Positions 55,999-64,000 of a DNA stretch of 64,000 nucleotides are shown piece by piece. The DNA comes from Bin80 sp026709335 (GTDB lineage Bacteria > Bacteroidota > Rhodothermia > Rhodothermales > Bin80): assembly GCA_965200825.1 (NCBI GenBank), contig OZ241385.1, positions 372,001 through 436,000 on the forward strand, written 5' to 3'. Positions within the stretch are counted from its first letter, which is position 1, and each line of letters starts with the position of its first letter. Made by a program: the position numbers and the translations under genes. The notes under the pieces are model-generated. The model saw nothing but the letters and a program-made list of their open reading frames with translations. It did not search any database and was not told where the DNA came from.

Positions 55999-57279
55999 CT
56001 ATCTACGTTGTCGAACGGTTGTCGTGCCATTTATTGTCATCCCGCGACATGTGTAGCTCACTTGTGTAGATTCACCGGTATTCCAGCGAGTGACGTAGAA
56101 TATATCTTCAGCAGTTGGAAAAGCTGTGGCCATTCGATTTACACCATCTTGGTCTCCAATCCTGGCATACTGGTCAGCAATCAGCCAAAAGACGGCTGCC
56201 TGTTCTCGATCGGCCACGCCACAACTAGATACAGCAATTGAATAGAGGTTTGGAATCGCAATCTGGGCAGGAGTGAAATCTGGATCCGCATCTTGTGCTG
56301 CTCTGAAAGCATCTCTTGCATCGCGAAAACTTTCCATGTCTTGGTGTGCAAGTCCTAGATTAAAGTAGTCCTGTGCGCGAATTTCTATCCCCTCCATTGC
56401 TTGCATCTGGCTGAATGTTTCTAGTGCCTTCTCATTATCCCCATCTTCAACGTACATGCGAATTAATATGCGCATTGTCGCGGGAGTCGGTTCCAGCGTG
56501 AGAATCTTGTCCGCAAGGCTGAGCATTTTTTCGCGATACTGTTCCTGCTCGTATAACTCGAAAAGTTGAGTGATCACTTCAGCGTTATCGGGATCTGCTT
56601 CATACTGTTCTTCAAGGAAAGCAATCTGCTCATCGGGAGGAATTACAACAAAATATTTACGAATTAAAGCATCAATACTTTCTTCCTCTCCGCGCTTATC
56701 CTTGAGTTCGCGGAGGAAGTCCAACGCTCCTCCGATATCTCCTGACTGGTACAGATCCGAGATAATGACATCAAGATAGTATGGATCAATTCTTACCGGA
56801 TCAAGCTCGTATGCGGCTCGATAGGAAAGAATCATGGTTGAACTTAGATCTGATAGTTCATTGAGATTCGTCTGAATGAACCGACCTTTGTTGCGAATCC
56901 AGATAAAAGGGTCAAAATCTGCTTCAAGTTCAGTAAGAACGGGAATAACCCGATCATATTGAACGAGTGCAGAATCCAGCCACACACGTTTTGCAGCAGC
57001 ATCCTCTTCCTCATCAGCGAGAGCCTGAAACATTTCAATGGCGCGCTTGAAATTCGTATCCGTGTTACGGTTAAACGCGGGTGCGTTGTAGAGTATCCAG
57101 ATGAGGTCTGGTAACGCATCCCGGTAGTTCTCATTCTTGAAATTCTCCCAATAGAGACTGTAGTGTATTCGTGTTTCCTGATCCCCTACAGGAGATTGGG
57201 CATGGATATCAGGTGCCAAGGTTGCTGGCAGGGTCAACGAGATCAAAAGAGAGGCAAGAGTACAGCGCATAGGATTCAA
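55999..57279 (-). CDS. Secreted tetratricopeptide-repeat protein
   Basis: The 426-residue protein has a signal peptide ending near HAQS and several TPR-like helix pairs (NYRDALPDLIWILYNAP, NEKALETFSQM, FRDARDAFRAAQDADPDFTPAQ). Residues 190-290 repeat a length-34 pattern. It probably acts in the periplasm or at the outer membrane as a protein-interaction scaffold. Its role is not recognised. It follows an outer-membrane barrel gene 55 nt upstream. Confidence 0.75.
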   Translation of the reverse strand: MNPMRCTLASLLISLTLPATLAPDIHAQSPVGDQETRIHYSLYWENFKNENYRDALPDLIWILYNAPAFNRNTDTNFKRAIEMFQALADEEEDAAAKRVWLDSALVQYDRVIPVLTELEADFDPFIWIRNKGRFIQTNLNELSDLSSTMILSYRAAYELDPVRIDPYYLDVIISDLYQSGDIGGALDFLRELKDKRGEEESIDALIRKYFVVIPPDEQIAFLEEQYEADPDNAEVITQLFELYEQEQYREKMLSLADKILTLEPTPATMRILIRMYVEDGDNEKALETFSQMQAMEGIEIRAQDYFNLGLAHQDMESFRDARDAFRAAQDADPDFTPAQIAIPNLYSIAVSSCGVADREQAAVFWLIADQYARIGDQDGVNRMATAFPTAEDIFYVTRWNTGESTQVSYTCRGMTINGTTTVRQRR

Positions 57280-57334
57280 GGATTCAAGGCCTGCTAAATT
57301 TAAGCAAGAAATTGGAAATGGAAACAGTCATGTT

Positions 57335-58612
57335 CTATCCAAGTCTACGCTTGACAAACCAGCGTTCACCAATGTTCAACGTAGCAGAAACTCCGATGAA
57401 TCGATCTCTAATCAAATTGTAATTCGTAGTTCCACGGGTTCCAATTTCAAAGGATATGTCAAGCCGGGTACCTAAAAATAGGGTAGGTAGCCCAAATCCA
57501 CCTGTGACTGCGGTCACCGTGACGTTTCTTCCTGCGACTGGGCTTATATAAAGTTGATCTCTGTAAAAACCCAAGCGGTATGCTGTTCGACTGAGATAAC
57601 CGGCTTGCACAGAAGCACCTGCCGGAATAAATTCAACCCCCAAGGAGTAACGAGTCCGATTTTGCAGGTTCTCGGACTGAAAAGTAGCGAAAGGCAGAGA
57701 AGTGGATGCTGATGACCAAGATTCATGTCGAATCTCCGTACTCAACAACCAGCGATTTTGGTACCCCAAAGACAAACCACCCCGAAATCGGGCGGGAATC
57801 TTAAGATCCCCTTCAATGGATGTCCCCAGTGTATCAAGATCAAGACTTTCACCGACAGTGACGGTTTGAGTGCCATCAAGAGTAGTAGCAAAGGCGCCAC
57901 TGGCAGCTACAACAAGTTCGTATTCTTGCCCATCAAATGATAAAGCAACACCAAAAGAAGGGGTAACCCCAAAAAGGCGCGTACTACTGACTTGATTTGT
58001 GGGCAATATAGTTGCATCACTAAACGTGGAGCGGCGTCCTTCTTCAATTATTCCAAACAGGAAGTCAGAAGAAGCTCCAATCGATGCCCAAGAGTTGAGT
58101 CTCAGGCCAAATCCGATACGTGCCTGCTGGAGGCCTCCTGATCCTTGATGATTGATTTGGTAAGAAAGGTCCGATTCGAGTGGAGTTGATAGAGTTCCAG
58201 AGGTAGATACATCATAATGGATACGGCTGAACGGCTCATAAGAAAGTCCGAGACCCAATTTTCCGCTCAGAAGCGGGAGTCCAATTTGTAATGCATTGAA
58301 GTTGCCCCGCGTGAATTCTTCACTTCGACCAACGGCGTCCTGTGCACGAAGTTGATCAAATTGGACTCCGACAGCAACTCGCACGAGTGTCTGACGGCTC
58401 CATGTTGCAGGATTGCTGAAATTAAGATAGTTGTAGGAGAACAAGGCGGTACTTGCACCACCAAGTGCCTGTGCCTGGCTTGATGCAAAAGAAGTTAATT
58501 CGCCGACCCCATACCGGGAATAGAGAGAACCATCATCACGACCCTGGCCATATGCAGCATTTGCCACGATCAAGGTCGTGAAGACAATACATATCAACTT
58601 GCTCCTTTTCAT
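57335..58612 (-). CDS. Outer-membrane beta-barrel protein (FadL/OmpP1-like)
   Basis: The 425-residue protein has a signal peptide ending YGQG, then SLYSRYGVGELTSFASSQAQ and alternating beta strands to the end (GERWFVKRRLG). The asparagine-rich turn SNPATWS and barrel pattern resemble FadL/OmpP1 channel proteins. The start overlaps the DUF4270 stop by 4 nt. Substrate is unknown. Confidence 0.75.
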   Translation of the reverse strand: MKRSKLICIVFTTLIVANAAYGQGRDDGSLYSRYGVGELTSFASSQAQALGGASTALFSYNYLNFSNPATWSRQTLVRVAVGVQFDQLRAQDAVGRSEEFTRGNFNALQIGLPLLSGKLGLGLSYEPFSRIHYDVSTSGTLSTPLESDLSYQINHQGSGGLQQARIGFGLRLNSWASIGASSDFLFGIIEEGRRSTFSDATILPTNQVSSTRLFGVTPSFGVALSFDGQEYELVVAASGAFATTLDGTQTVTVGESLDLDTLGTSIEGDLKIPARFRGGLSLGYQNRWLLSTEIRHESWSSASTSLPFATFQSENLQNRTRYSLGVEFIPAGASVQAGYLSRTAYRLGFYRDQLYISPVAGRNVTVTAVTGGFGLPTLFLGTRLDISFEIGTRGTTNYNLIRDRFIGVSATLNIGERWFVKRRLG

Positions 58613-59727
58613 GGAGATAGAATGATGGTGGCTCGGGGGGAAAGATCTCTGGCGTCCATGCCATGAAATAAAACAGCGTTCAAGGAATTGTTTTCGACTG
58701 GAGAGCGTAGTTCCAGTCGGTCATACTGTTGTGATCCGAACAGGACACGTTGAAAGAAAATGGTCGCTTCAATGTCCGAGAAGTGATACTCTCCATCTTT
58801 ATCCATTGCAGCCTGTCCAACCAAAGATGCCGGCATGGTAGCGTCCGCAGGTACGGCAACCAGTTGCAGTATTTGTGGAAAGGGGCGCAAAAAATTCTCG
58901 GGGGTATCCTGGCTCGCAAGTTGATCTGCACTGAAACTTAGAGTTATGTTGTTGATAGGAGAATTTTTATACTTGTTAAGGTCAAAGTTCAGCTCAATTG
59001 CAGGACCTGCACCGTCTTGAAACAGAAGCAATCCATCAGGGGGCGTGGAGGGGCTCATACGCTTGATTTGCGTATAGGTACTGATCACTGAATACTCAGT
59101 GACACCACTTGCTGAGGTTAATTCAAATTCGGATAAAGCAGCATTGAATCCAATGACTTGACCGCTATTGATTTGAATCAGGGCAAATCCGTGAAATTTT
59201 GAATTAAATTCAGCACTTCGAAGATCATTTTCATTTTCACTGATCCACGAGGCGGGGAGATCAATCGTAGTTAATGTGTCTAGGGTGGTAACGGTGAGAA
59301 TTTGAGGACCGATTGTTAAATCAGTATCCGATCGTAGGTCAATATGATTCCATTCCTGAAGGATCTGATGAAGGCTGAACTCAACAGTTTTGGTAGTGTC
59401 TCCGTAGTTATAATTCCGGGAAAGTTTTAACTGTGCAGAAGTAATGCTTTCGGATGGAGTGCCGGCAAAGGTTCCTGCAAAATCAAGAAACCCATTTGTG
59501 GAGATCTGTCCGGTCAAGGGGTCATTCACAGATCCGACAAGTATACGCGGCGATGCGCCTGTAATGTCAACGAGATCAGACGTGGAAAAAGACGTAGAGT
59601 GAATGGTTTCTACTTGTGGGTTTGCCTCGTCGCCCAGCAAGTCCAGCCCAACATTAGAGATGGAGTCTGTACAGGATGCTAAAATTAAGAGCACCGGCAG
59701 CAGAAACAAAAAAAGAAATGAACGCAT
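58609..59727 (-). CDS. DUF4270-type outer-membrane lipoprotein
   Basis: I prefer the ATG at 59727, which opens directly on a lipoprotein signal (MRSFLFLFLLPVLLILASC); an in-frame ATG at 59844 adds 39 unrelated residues. The mature protein begins DSISNVGLDLLG and has the strand-rich core seen in DUF4270 proteins. Together with the short glycogen-synthase-like gene upstream it forms a pair known in Bacteroidota. Function is unknown. Confidence 0.75.
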   Translation of the reverse strand: MRSFLFLFLLPVLLILASCTDSISNVGLDLLGDEANPQVETIHSTSFSTSDLVDITGASPRILVGSVNDPLTGQISTNGFLDFAGTFAGTPSESITSAQLKLSRNYNYGDTTKTVEFSLHQILQEWNHIDLRSDTDLTIGPQILTVTTLDTLTTIDLPASWISENENDLRSAEFNSKFHGFALIQINSGQVIGFNAALSEFELTSASGVTEYSVISTYTQIKRMSPSTPPDGLLLFQDGAGPAIELNFDLNKYKNSPINNITLSFSADQLASQDTPENFLRPFPQILQLVAVPADATMPASLVGQAAMDKDGEYHFSDIEATIFFQRVLFGSQQYDRLELRSPVENNSLNAVLFHGMDARDLSPRATIILSP

Positions 59728-59840
59728 CAAATGACAATAGGGCAGAAGAATACGCTCAAGAACGAGACGAATCTCTTGATTGGTATCCTTGCAGATCGAG
59801 CAGACAGTGAAAACCCTAATACAGAACAGATGTTCCTGTG

Positions 59841-60620
59841 TCAAGCCAGATTAGGGCTTGACGCCATCTCGTAGAGATTCGTGGCCTGTTCAATCATTTC
59901 CACAGGGTCATTGCTGAAATGTATAGAATGATCCGACTCAGGGGTGAACGAAGGAGGGTATGCAACAATATCCGAGTACTTGGATCCCAAATCCGACATC
60001 CTCATCCCGGAAATATCCCCATTCAGTGAGAGCTTCATCTTTTTGACGAGATCATTGGAGACAATTGCATTGGCTTGAATCAGGTCCGGAGTGAAGATCA
60101 CGGTCTTTACGGAATCGAATACTGGAAAATCCTTGTACTCAGTTGCCAGTAGCAGGGGCAAAAAGCCACTGATCCATCCGAATGCATGGACAATATCAGG
60201 CTTCCATTGTAATTTACGTACGGTTTCTAGTGTGGAGCGTGCAAAGAAGAGAGCACGTGCCGGATTATCGTCAAAAACAATTCCTTCTCTGTCCCGGTGT
60301 AAACCTTTTCTCTTGAAAAACCGTTTGCTGTCCATGAAGTATACTTGGCACCGGGTTCCCGGAATGGCTGTAACTTTGACGGCAAGTGTTTCAGTTTGAT
60401 TACCCATAGGCACCTTTGTCCCGCAGAGGCGAATGACTTGGTGTAGTCGATTCTTCCGTTCACTGATCGTTCCATAGCGGGGCATCATGATTCTGGTTTC
60501 ATAGGTACCGTCTTCGTGGAGTCCCTCGGGTAAATATCGGATTAGTGTTCCGATGTCGCTTTCATTGGCAAATGGATCAATTTCACCTGTGACGAACAAT
60601 ACATTGGTCAGTTGGTCCAT
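59841..60620 (-). CDS. Short glycogen/starch synthase-like protein (N-terminal GT5 domain only)
   Basis: The 259-residue protein matches the N-terminal Rossmann domain of glycogen synthases: NVLFVTGEIDPFANESDIGTL, IMMPRYGTISERKNR, VYFMDSKRFF, and PDIVHAFGWISG. The C-terminal Rossmann domain with the catalytic EPCG-like region is absent, so it is about half the usual length. Short versions are known in Bacteroidota. The usual KTGGL at the start is replaced by NESDI, so sugar-nucleotide binding is doubtful. Confidence 0.75.
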   Translation of the reverse strand: MDQLTNVLFVTGEIDPFANESDIGTLIRYLPEGLHEDGTYETRIMMPRYGTISERKNRLHQVIRLCGTKVPMGNQTETLAVKVTAIPGTRCQVYFMDSKRFFKRKGLHRDREGIVFDDNPARALFFARSTLETVRKLQWKPDIVHAFGWISGFLPLLLATEYKDFPVFDSVKTVIFTPDLIQANAIVSNDLVKKMKLSLNGDISGMRMSDLGSKYSDIVAYPPSFTPESDHSIHFSNDPVEMIEQATNLYEMASSPNLA

Positions 60621-60917
60621 AAAAAATCATGCAGATTTATCTCTGTAATTCTGTGCTCACGTTCAAGTGTGCACACCGATTTTCAATATCGAAAATCACG
60701 CAGATCTGTATACTCCAGAGCAATTTTGAAGCCCACAAATCACCATATAATATACTGAAAAATGGCGTAACTTCAAAAGCATAGGATAGTTATGTAATGT
60801 ATGAGGAATATTCGGATGCCTGCCGCTGAATGTCAAGTTGATGGAGCAGTGTTTGTTAGTGTTGGTTAAAGAGGTACCGATATCGTGGTAAAATCATTAA
60901 TTCTCAATTCGTCCTTT

Positions 60918-62801
60918 ATGTCTACGTCTACTGAATCGTTTCGTGAGCACTTACCGGTCCACATTTTTGAAGATGCAATCTCTATGGCAAATGAGGTCGC
61001 GCGTCATATTGGTTCGCTGATCGAGGCGCGTACCGCCAAGGGATTGAATACAGTTCTAGGGCTTCCTACCGGAACGACCCCCTTGGATGTTTATAAGGAG
61101 TTGATTCGGATGCATCGAGAGGAAGCACTCGATTTTTCCAGGGTAATTACCTTTGACCTGGCAGAATATTATCCGATTGATCCCGATCGCTTACAGAGTT
61201 ATTATCGTTTTCTTCGGGATAATCTTCTGAATCACATTAATGTCCCGGAGCATCAGGCGCATGGGTTACCAGGAAATTTATTGCCGGATGAAGTCGACAG
61301 TTGGTGTCGCTCTTATGAAGATCGGATTCGAGATGCTGGTGGGCTAGACCTAGTCTTGCTCAGGATTGGACGCAGTGGGCATATTGCATTTAATGAGCCA
61401 GGGAGTTCGCGCAATGATCGAACCAGAAAAGTGATTCTGGATTCGATCACCCGCAAGGATGCCGCAGGTCATTTTTTCGGGGATGATCAGGCTGTACCCC
61501 GACAGGGATTGACAGTTGGTGTGGGCACAATTCTGGATTCGCGCGAAATTGTTCTGATGGCAGCGGGTGAGGGCAAGGCAGGGATCATTCGTCGTGCTGT
61601 GGAAGAACCGATCAATGAGGAGGTGACGGCATCCTATCTACGAGAACACCCGAAGAGTGCCATATATCTGGATCGTGCAGCAGCAGGTGGATTGACTCGC
61701 GAGCAAACCCCTTGGCTGGTATCCGAAGTGGAATGGGATCTTGATATGGCCAAGCGTGCAATCATATGGCTCTCTGAGCGAGTTGGAAAAGCGATTCTAC
61801 AATTGGAGGAATCGGATTTTCACAACAACAGACTGTATAGTCTGGTATATGCCTATCCGGAGATTGATGAAATATGTCAGCGTGTATTTGATGACCTTCG
61901 TCGTCGGATTTATTACCGGAATCAGCTTCCTGCAGGAGAACGTGTAATCTTGTTCAGTCCACACCCGGATGACGATGTGATTTCAATGGGAGGAATGCTA
62001 GATAAGCTGGTTCGAAACGAGAATGAAGTCATTGTTGCCTACATGACGAATGGGTCTGTAGCTGTGTTTGACGCAGATGTTTCTCGCTATCTTGCTTTCG
62101 TGGAGATGTGCCTGAACGAGCTTGGCGTTACTGGCGAGGCGGCAGAGACGTTTCGCGGATACAGAGAAGAAATGTTAAAGTTTTTGTCAAACAAGTCTCC
62201 CGGCGAGGTGGATCTTCCCGCGGTTCAGCATATTAAGGCGGCAATTCGTTACTCAGAAGCCATTGCGGGGATTGAGGTAATGGGACTGGATCAGTCAAAT
62301 GCCCGGTTCATTGATTTACCGTTCTATCAGACTGGGCGTGTCAAGAAAAAACCTGTGGGAGAAGAGGATGCAAAGATCATTCTGGATCTTATGAATGAGC
62401 AAAATCCTGATCATATCTTCGTCGCAGGAGATCTTTCCGATCCCCACGGCACCCATCGAATCTGCTATGTTGCGATTCAGATGGCTCTGGCGCTTTACAA
62501 CAAAGGAAGGACGACACAAGGCCCAATGGTTTGGTTATATCGCGGTGCGTGGCAGGAATGGGAAATCCATCAGGCAGATGTATTTACGCCTATCTCAAGA
62601 AAAGAGATGGCTCGGAAGATTGAAGCCATCTTCAAGCATGAGAGCCAAAAGGATCGCGCAATGTTTCCTGGCGCCTACGACGATCGGGAATTCTGGCAGA
62701 GAGCACAAGATCGTAACACAGGAACCGCAGAAGCACTGAATCGACTCGGTTTGCCGGAGTTCTATGCTGCAGAGGCATTCGTTACCGGCTATACATTATA
62801 G
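60918..62801 (+). CDS. Glucosamine-6-phosphate deaminase-like (NagB) domain fused to a PIG-L/LmbE deacetylase-like domain
   Basis: The start is placed at the ATG (60918); an upstream in-frame GTG at 60885 is less likely. Residues about 1-275 form NagB (GLPTGTTPLDVYKEL, SGHIAFNEPGSS). Residues about 350-627 form a PIG-L domain with the zinc motif FSPHPDDDVISMGG and the second motif DPHGTHR. The NagB/PIG-L fusion is common in Bacteroidota. NagB's general-base Asp (usually in NLDEY) is Ala here (FDLAEYY), which is unusual and may change activity. MsrA is convergent 5 nt on. Confidence 0.88.
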   Translation: MSTSTESFREHLPVHIFEDAISMANEVARHIGSLIEARTAKGLNTVLGLPTGTTPLDVYKELIRMHREEALDFSRVITFDLAEYYPIDPDRLQSYYRFLRDNLLNHINVPEHQAHGLPGNLLPDEVDSWCRSYEDRIRDAGGLDLVLLRIGRSGHIAFNEPGSSRNDRTRKVILDSITRKDAAGHFFGDDQAVPRQGLTVGVGTILDSREIVLMAAGEGKAGIIRRAVEEPINEEVTASYLREHPKSAIYLDRAAAGGLTREQTPWLVSEVEWDLDMAKRAIIWLSERVGKAILQLEESDFHNNRLYSLVYAYPEIDEICQRVFDDLRRRIYYRNQLPAGERVILFSPHPDDDVISMGGMLDKLVRNENEVIVAYMTNGSVAVFDADVSRYLAFVEMCLNELGVTGEAAETFRGYREEMLKFLSNKSPGEVDLPAVQHIKAAIRYSEAIAGIEVMGLDQSNARFIDLPFYQTGRVKKKPVGEEDAKIILDLMNEQNPDHIFVAGDLSDPHGTHRICYVAIQMALALYNKGRTTQGPMVWLYRGAWQEWEIHQADVFTPISRKEMARKIEAIFKHESQKDRAMFPGAYDDREFWQRAQDRNTGTAEALNRLGLPEFYAAEAFVTGYTL

Positions 62802-62806
62802 CAGAT

Positions 62807-63277
62807 CTAGAGGTGGCAGTGAGTCAATCCCCGTTTCTCCAAGTATTGCTGATGGTATTCCTCAGCACGATAGAATGTGCATGCAGGAACGATTTGCGTC
62901 ACGATAGGGCTGGACAGTTGTGTCTGTCGGCGAATCTTGGATGCCTCGGCTTCCGTCATTTGTGTTTCGGAGTGATAGAAGATCACTGAACGATATTGGG
63001 TACCAATATCGGGGCCTTGGCGGTTCAGGGTTGTCGGATTGTGGTTACTCCAGAAAATATCTAGGAGTTGGGAATATTCAATCACTGTGGGGTCAAACGT
63101 CAAGTGTACTACCTCTGCGTGCCCTGTACGCTTTGAGCATACCTCACGGTAGGTTGGGTTTTTCGTTGTGCCACCGGAATATCCTACGGCTGTTTCAATG
63201 ACACCGGGTGTTTGCCGAAAAACTATTTCCACACCCCAAAAGCAGCCGGCTCCGAAAGTTGCCTGTTCCATGGTCAA
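62807..63277 (-). CDS. msrA: Peptide-methionine (S)-S-oxide reductase MsrA
   Basis: The 156-residue protein carries the MsrA active site GAGCFWGVE, the conserved GYSGG, TGHAEVV and NPTTLNRQGPDIGTQYRS, and a C-terminal THCHL with the likely resolving cysteine. It repairs oxidised methionine residues (S-form). No signal peptide, so cytoplasmic. Confidence 0.95.
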   Translation of the reverse strand: MTMEQATFGAGCFWGVEIVFRQTPGVIETAVGYSGGTTKNPTYREVCSKRTGHAEVVHLTFDPTVIEYSQLLDIFWSNHNPTTLNRQGPDIGTQYRSVIFYHSETQMTEAEASKIRRQTQLSSPIVTQIVPACTFYRAEEYHQQYLEKRGLTHCHL

Positions 63278-63382
63278 GTAGTGTTATTCAGGTTCTCCAA
63301 CCAAATTGTGGTATGCAGGTTCAGGCTGTAAAGATTCCTTAAAATGCTTACATTAATGGCGAAACAATACATAAATATATTC

Positions 63383-64000
63383 ATGCTTAGACTAGTTACT
63401 ATTTTTCTTCTGTTCATCTTTGCTTTTCCTGTGCAAGCTCAAACTGGGGTTGGGATGCCTCCCCCCGAAGGATCAACGGTTCTTTTTGATGGAACTCGTG
63501 AACTTCTTGATGAGAACTGGACCTACTGGGAAGGTCCTCGCCTAGCGGCTGAACTACCCATCAAATGGAAAATTGTAGGTGATCCTGTCGACGACGGAAC
63601 CGTAGTTAGTAGCAAGGATTCTTCTGCAGCGGGAGGACTTTATGGGGCAGCTGATATTGTGACCAAGAAAAAATTCAGGGATTTTCGGCTACATGTTGAG
63701 TTTCTGATCACAGAGACCGGTGGAAATAGTGGCGTCTATCTTCAGAATCGTTACGAGATCCAGGTTCTCGACGGTGATTCAACGATACATGGTATGGCAG
63801 CGGTGATTAATGAGAAAATTTCTCCCTACTGGCCCTACAATGGTACGGGGCAGTGGAATGCGTATGATGTAGTATTCCGGGCAGCTCGTTTTGAAGAGGG
63901 CAAGCGGGTAGAGCCTGCCATGGTAACGCTCTATTTCAATGGGGTCAAGGTTCACGAAAATGTATCGATTCAGCAGGTATGGGGAGGCCCTAATTCTGGT
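63383..64000 (+). CDS. Secreted DUF1080 (3-keto-disaccharide hydrolase-like) protein, 3' end outside window
   Basis: From the ATG at 63383 the protein has a signal peptide (LVTIFLLFIFAFPVQAQ) and about 206 residues within the window; in-frame ATGs at 63356 and 63344 are alternatives. It shows the DUF1080 concanavalin-like fold: STVLFDGTRELL, DFRLHVEFLI, NSGVYLQNRYEIQVLD and VTLYFNGVKVHENVSI. The frame is open at the right edge. It is related to the DUF1080 domain at 14651-16516. Confidence 0.8.
   Translation, partial: MLRLVTIFLLFIFAFPVQAQTGVGMPPPEGSTVLFDGTRELLDENWTYWEGPRLAAELPIKWKIVGDPVDDGTVVSSKDSSAAGGLYGAADIVTKKKFRDFRLHVEFLITETGGNSGVYLQNRYEIQVLDGDSTIHGMAAVINEKISPYWPYNGTGQWNAYDVVFRAARFEEGKRVEPAMVTLYFNGVKVHENVSIQQVWGGPNSG

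Noticed and set aside
1..64000. tRNA, rRNA and CRISPR arrays
   Set aside because: Intergenic stretches were scanned by eye for T-loop-like motifs and for spaced direct repeats; none were convincing.

Overview
The window comes from a member of the Bacteroidota/Rhodothermota group, probably a marine Rhodothermia-like bacterium; this is an inference from gene content. The pointers are two subtilases ending in type IX secretion (T9SS) sorting domains, two TonB-dependent receptor/DUF4249 lipoprotein pairs, a DUF4270-type lipoprotein beside a short glycogen-synthase-like protein, a NagB/PIG-L fusion, LptD- and LptF/G-type LPS export genes, and many secreted proteins with signal peptides. I found no rRNA, tRNA or CRISPR array.

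Layout. 1-2888: C-terminal part of a secreted subtilase with leucine-rich repeats. 3.0-5.3 kb: a two-gene ParA/Schlafen-like module. 5.6-12.5 kb: a minus-strand peptide-use operon (TonB receptor, DUF4249 lipoprotein, M19 dipeptidase, RidA protein, small membrane protein, frameshifted sodium:solute symporter). 12.7-19.9 kb: a minus-strand carbohydrate operon (AGE-type epimerase, symporter, three tiny membrane proteins, a secreted DUF1080 protein, a secreted dehydrogenase-like propeller with a cupredoxin tail), divergent from a Tat-exported TIM-barrel epimerase. 21.4 kb: a cold-shock protein. 22-28 kb: a second subtilase, TonB receptor and DUF4249 lipoprotein in one overlapping operon. 28.3-34.4 kb: a SUF iron-sulfur operon with a fused SufS-SufE, plus a divergent A-type carrier. 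34.8-41.9 kb: a type III restriction-modification locus with two tandem mod genes and one res. 42.6-50.6 kb: housekeeping genes (radical SAM, VOC, LexA, DUF2461, cysteine synthase, DUF3467, LptF/G, SucC, GNAT). 50.6-60.6 kb: minus-strand envelope and glycolysis genes (LptD, ROK kinase, FtsB-like, enolase, TPR, outer-membrane barrel, DUF4270, short GlgA-like). 60.9-64 kb: NagB/PIG-L, MsrA and the start of another DUF1080 protein.

The most striking finding is the type III locus. Each mod gene contains a long run of G just before the catalytic DPPY motif, at exactly the same codon position. The runs are 11 G and 9 G, and each gene is out of frame. Ten G would restore a full-length protein in both. 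The two proteins match at both ends and differ in the central target-recognition region. This looks like a two-specificity phase-variable methylation system served by one Res subunit, captured with both methyltransferases off. A second theme is coupled protein use: secreted subtilases, peptide-receptor pairs, a dipeptidase and a symporter lie in adjacent operons.
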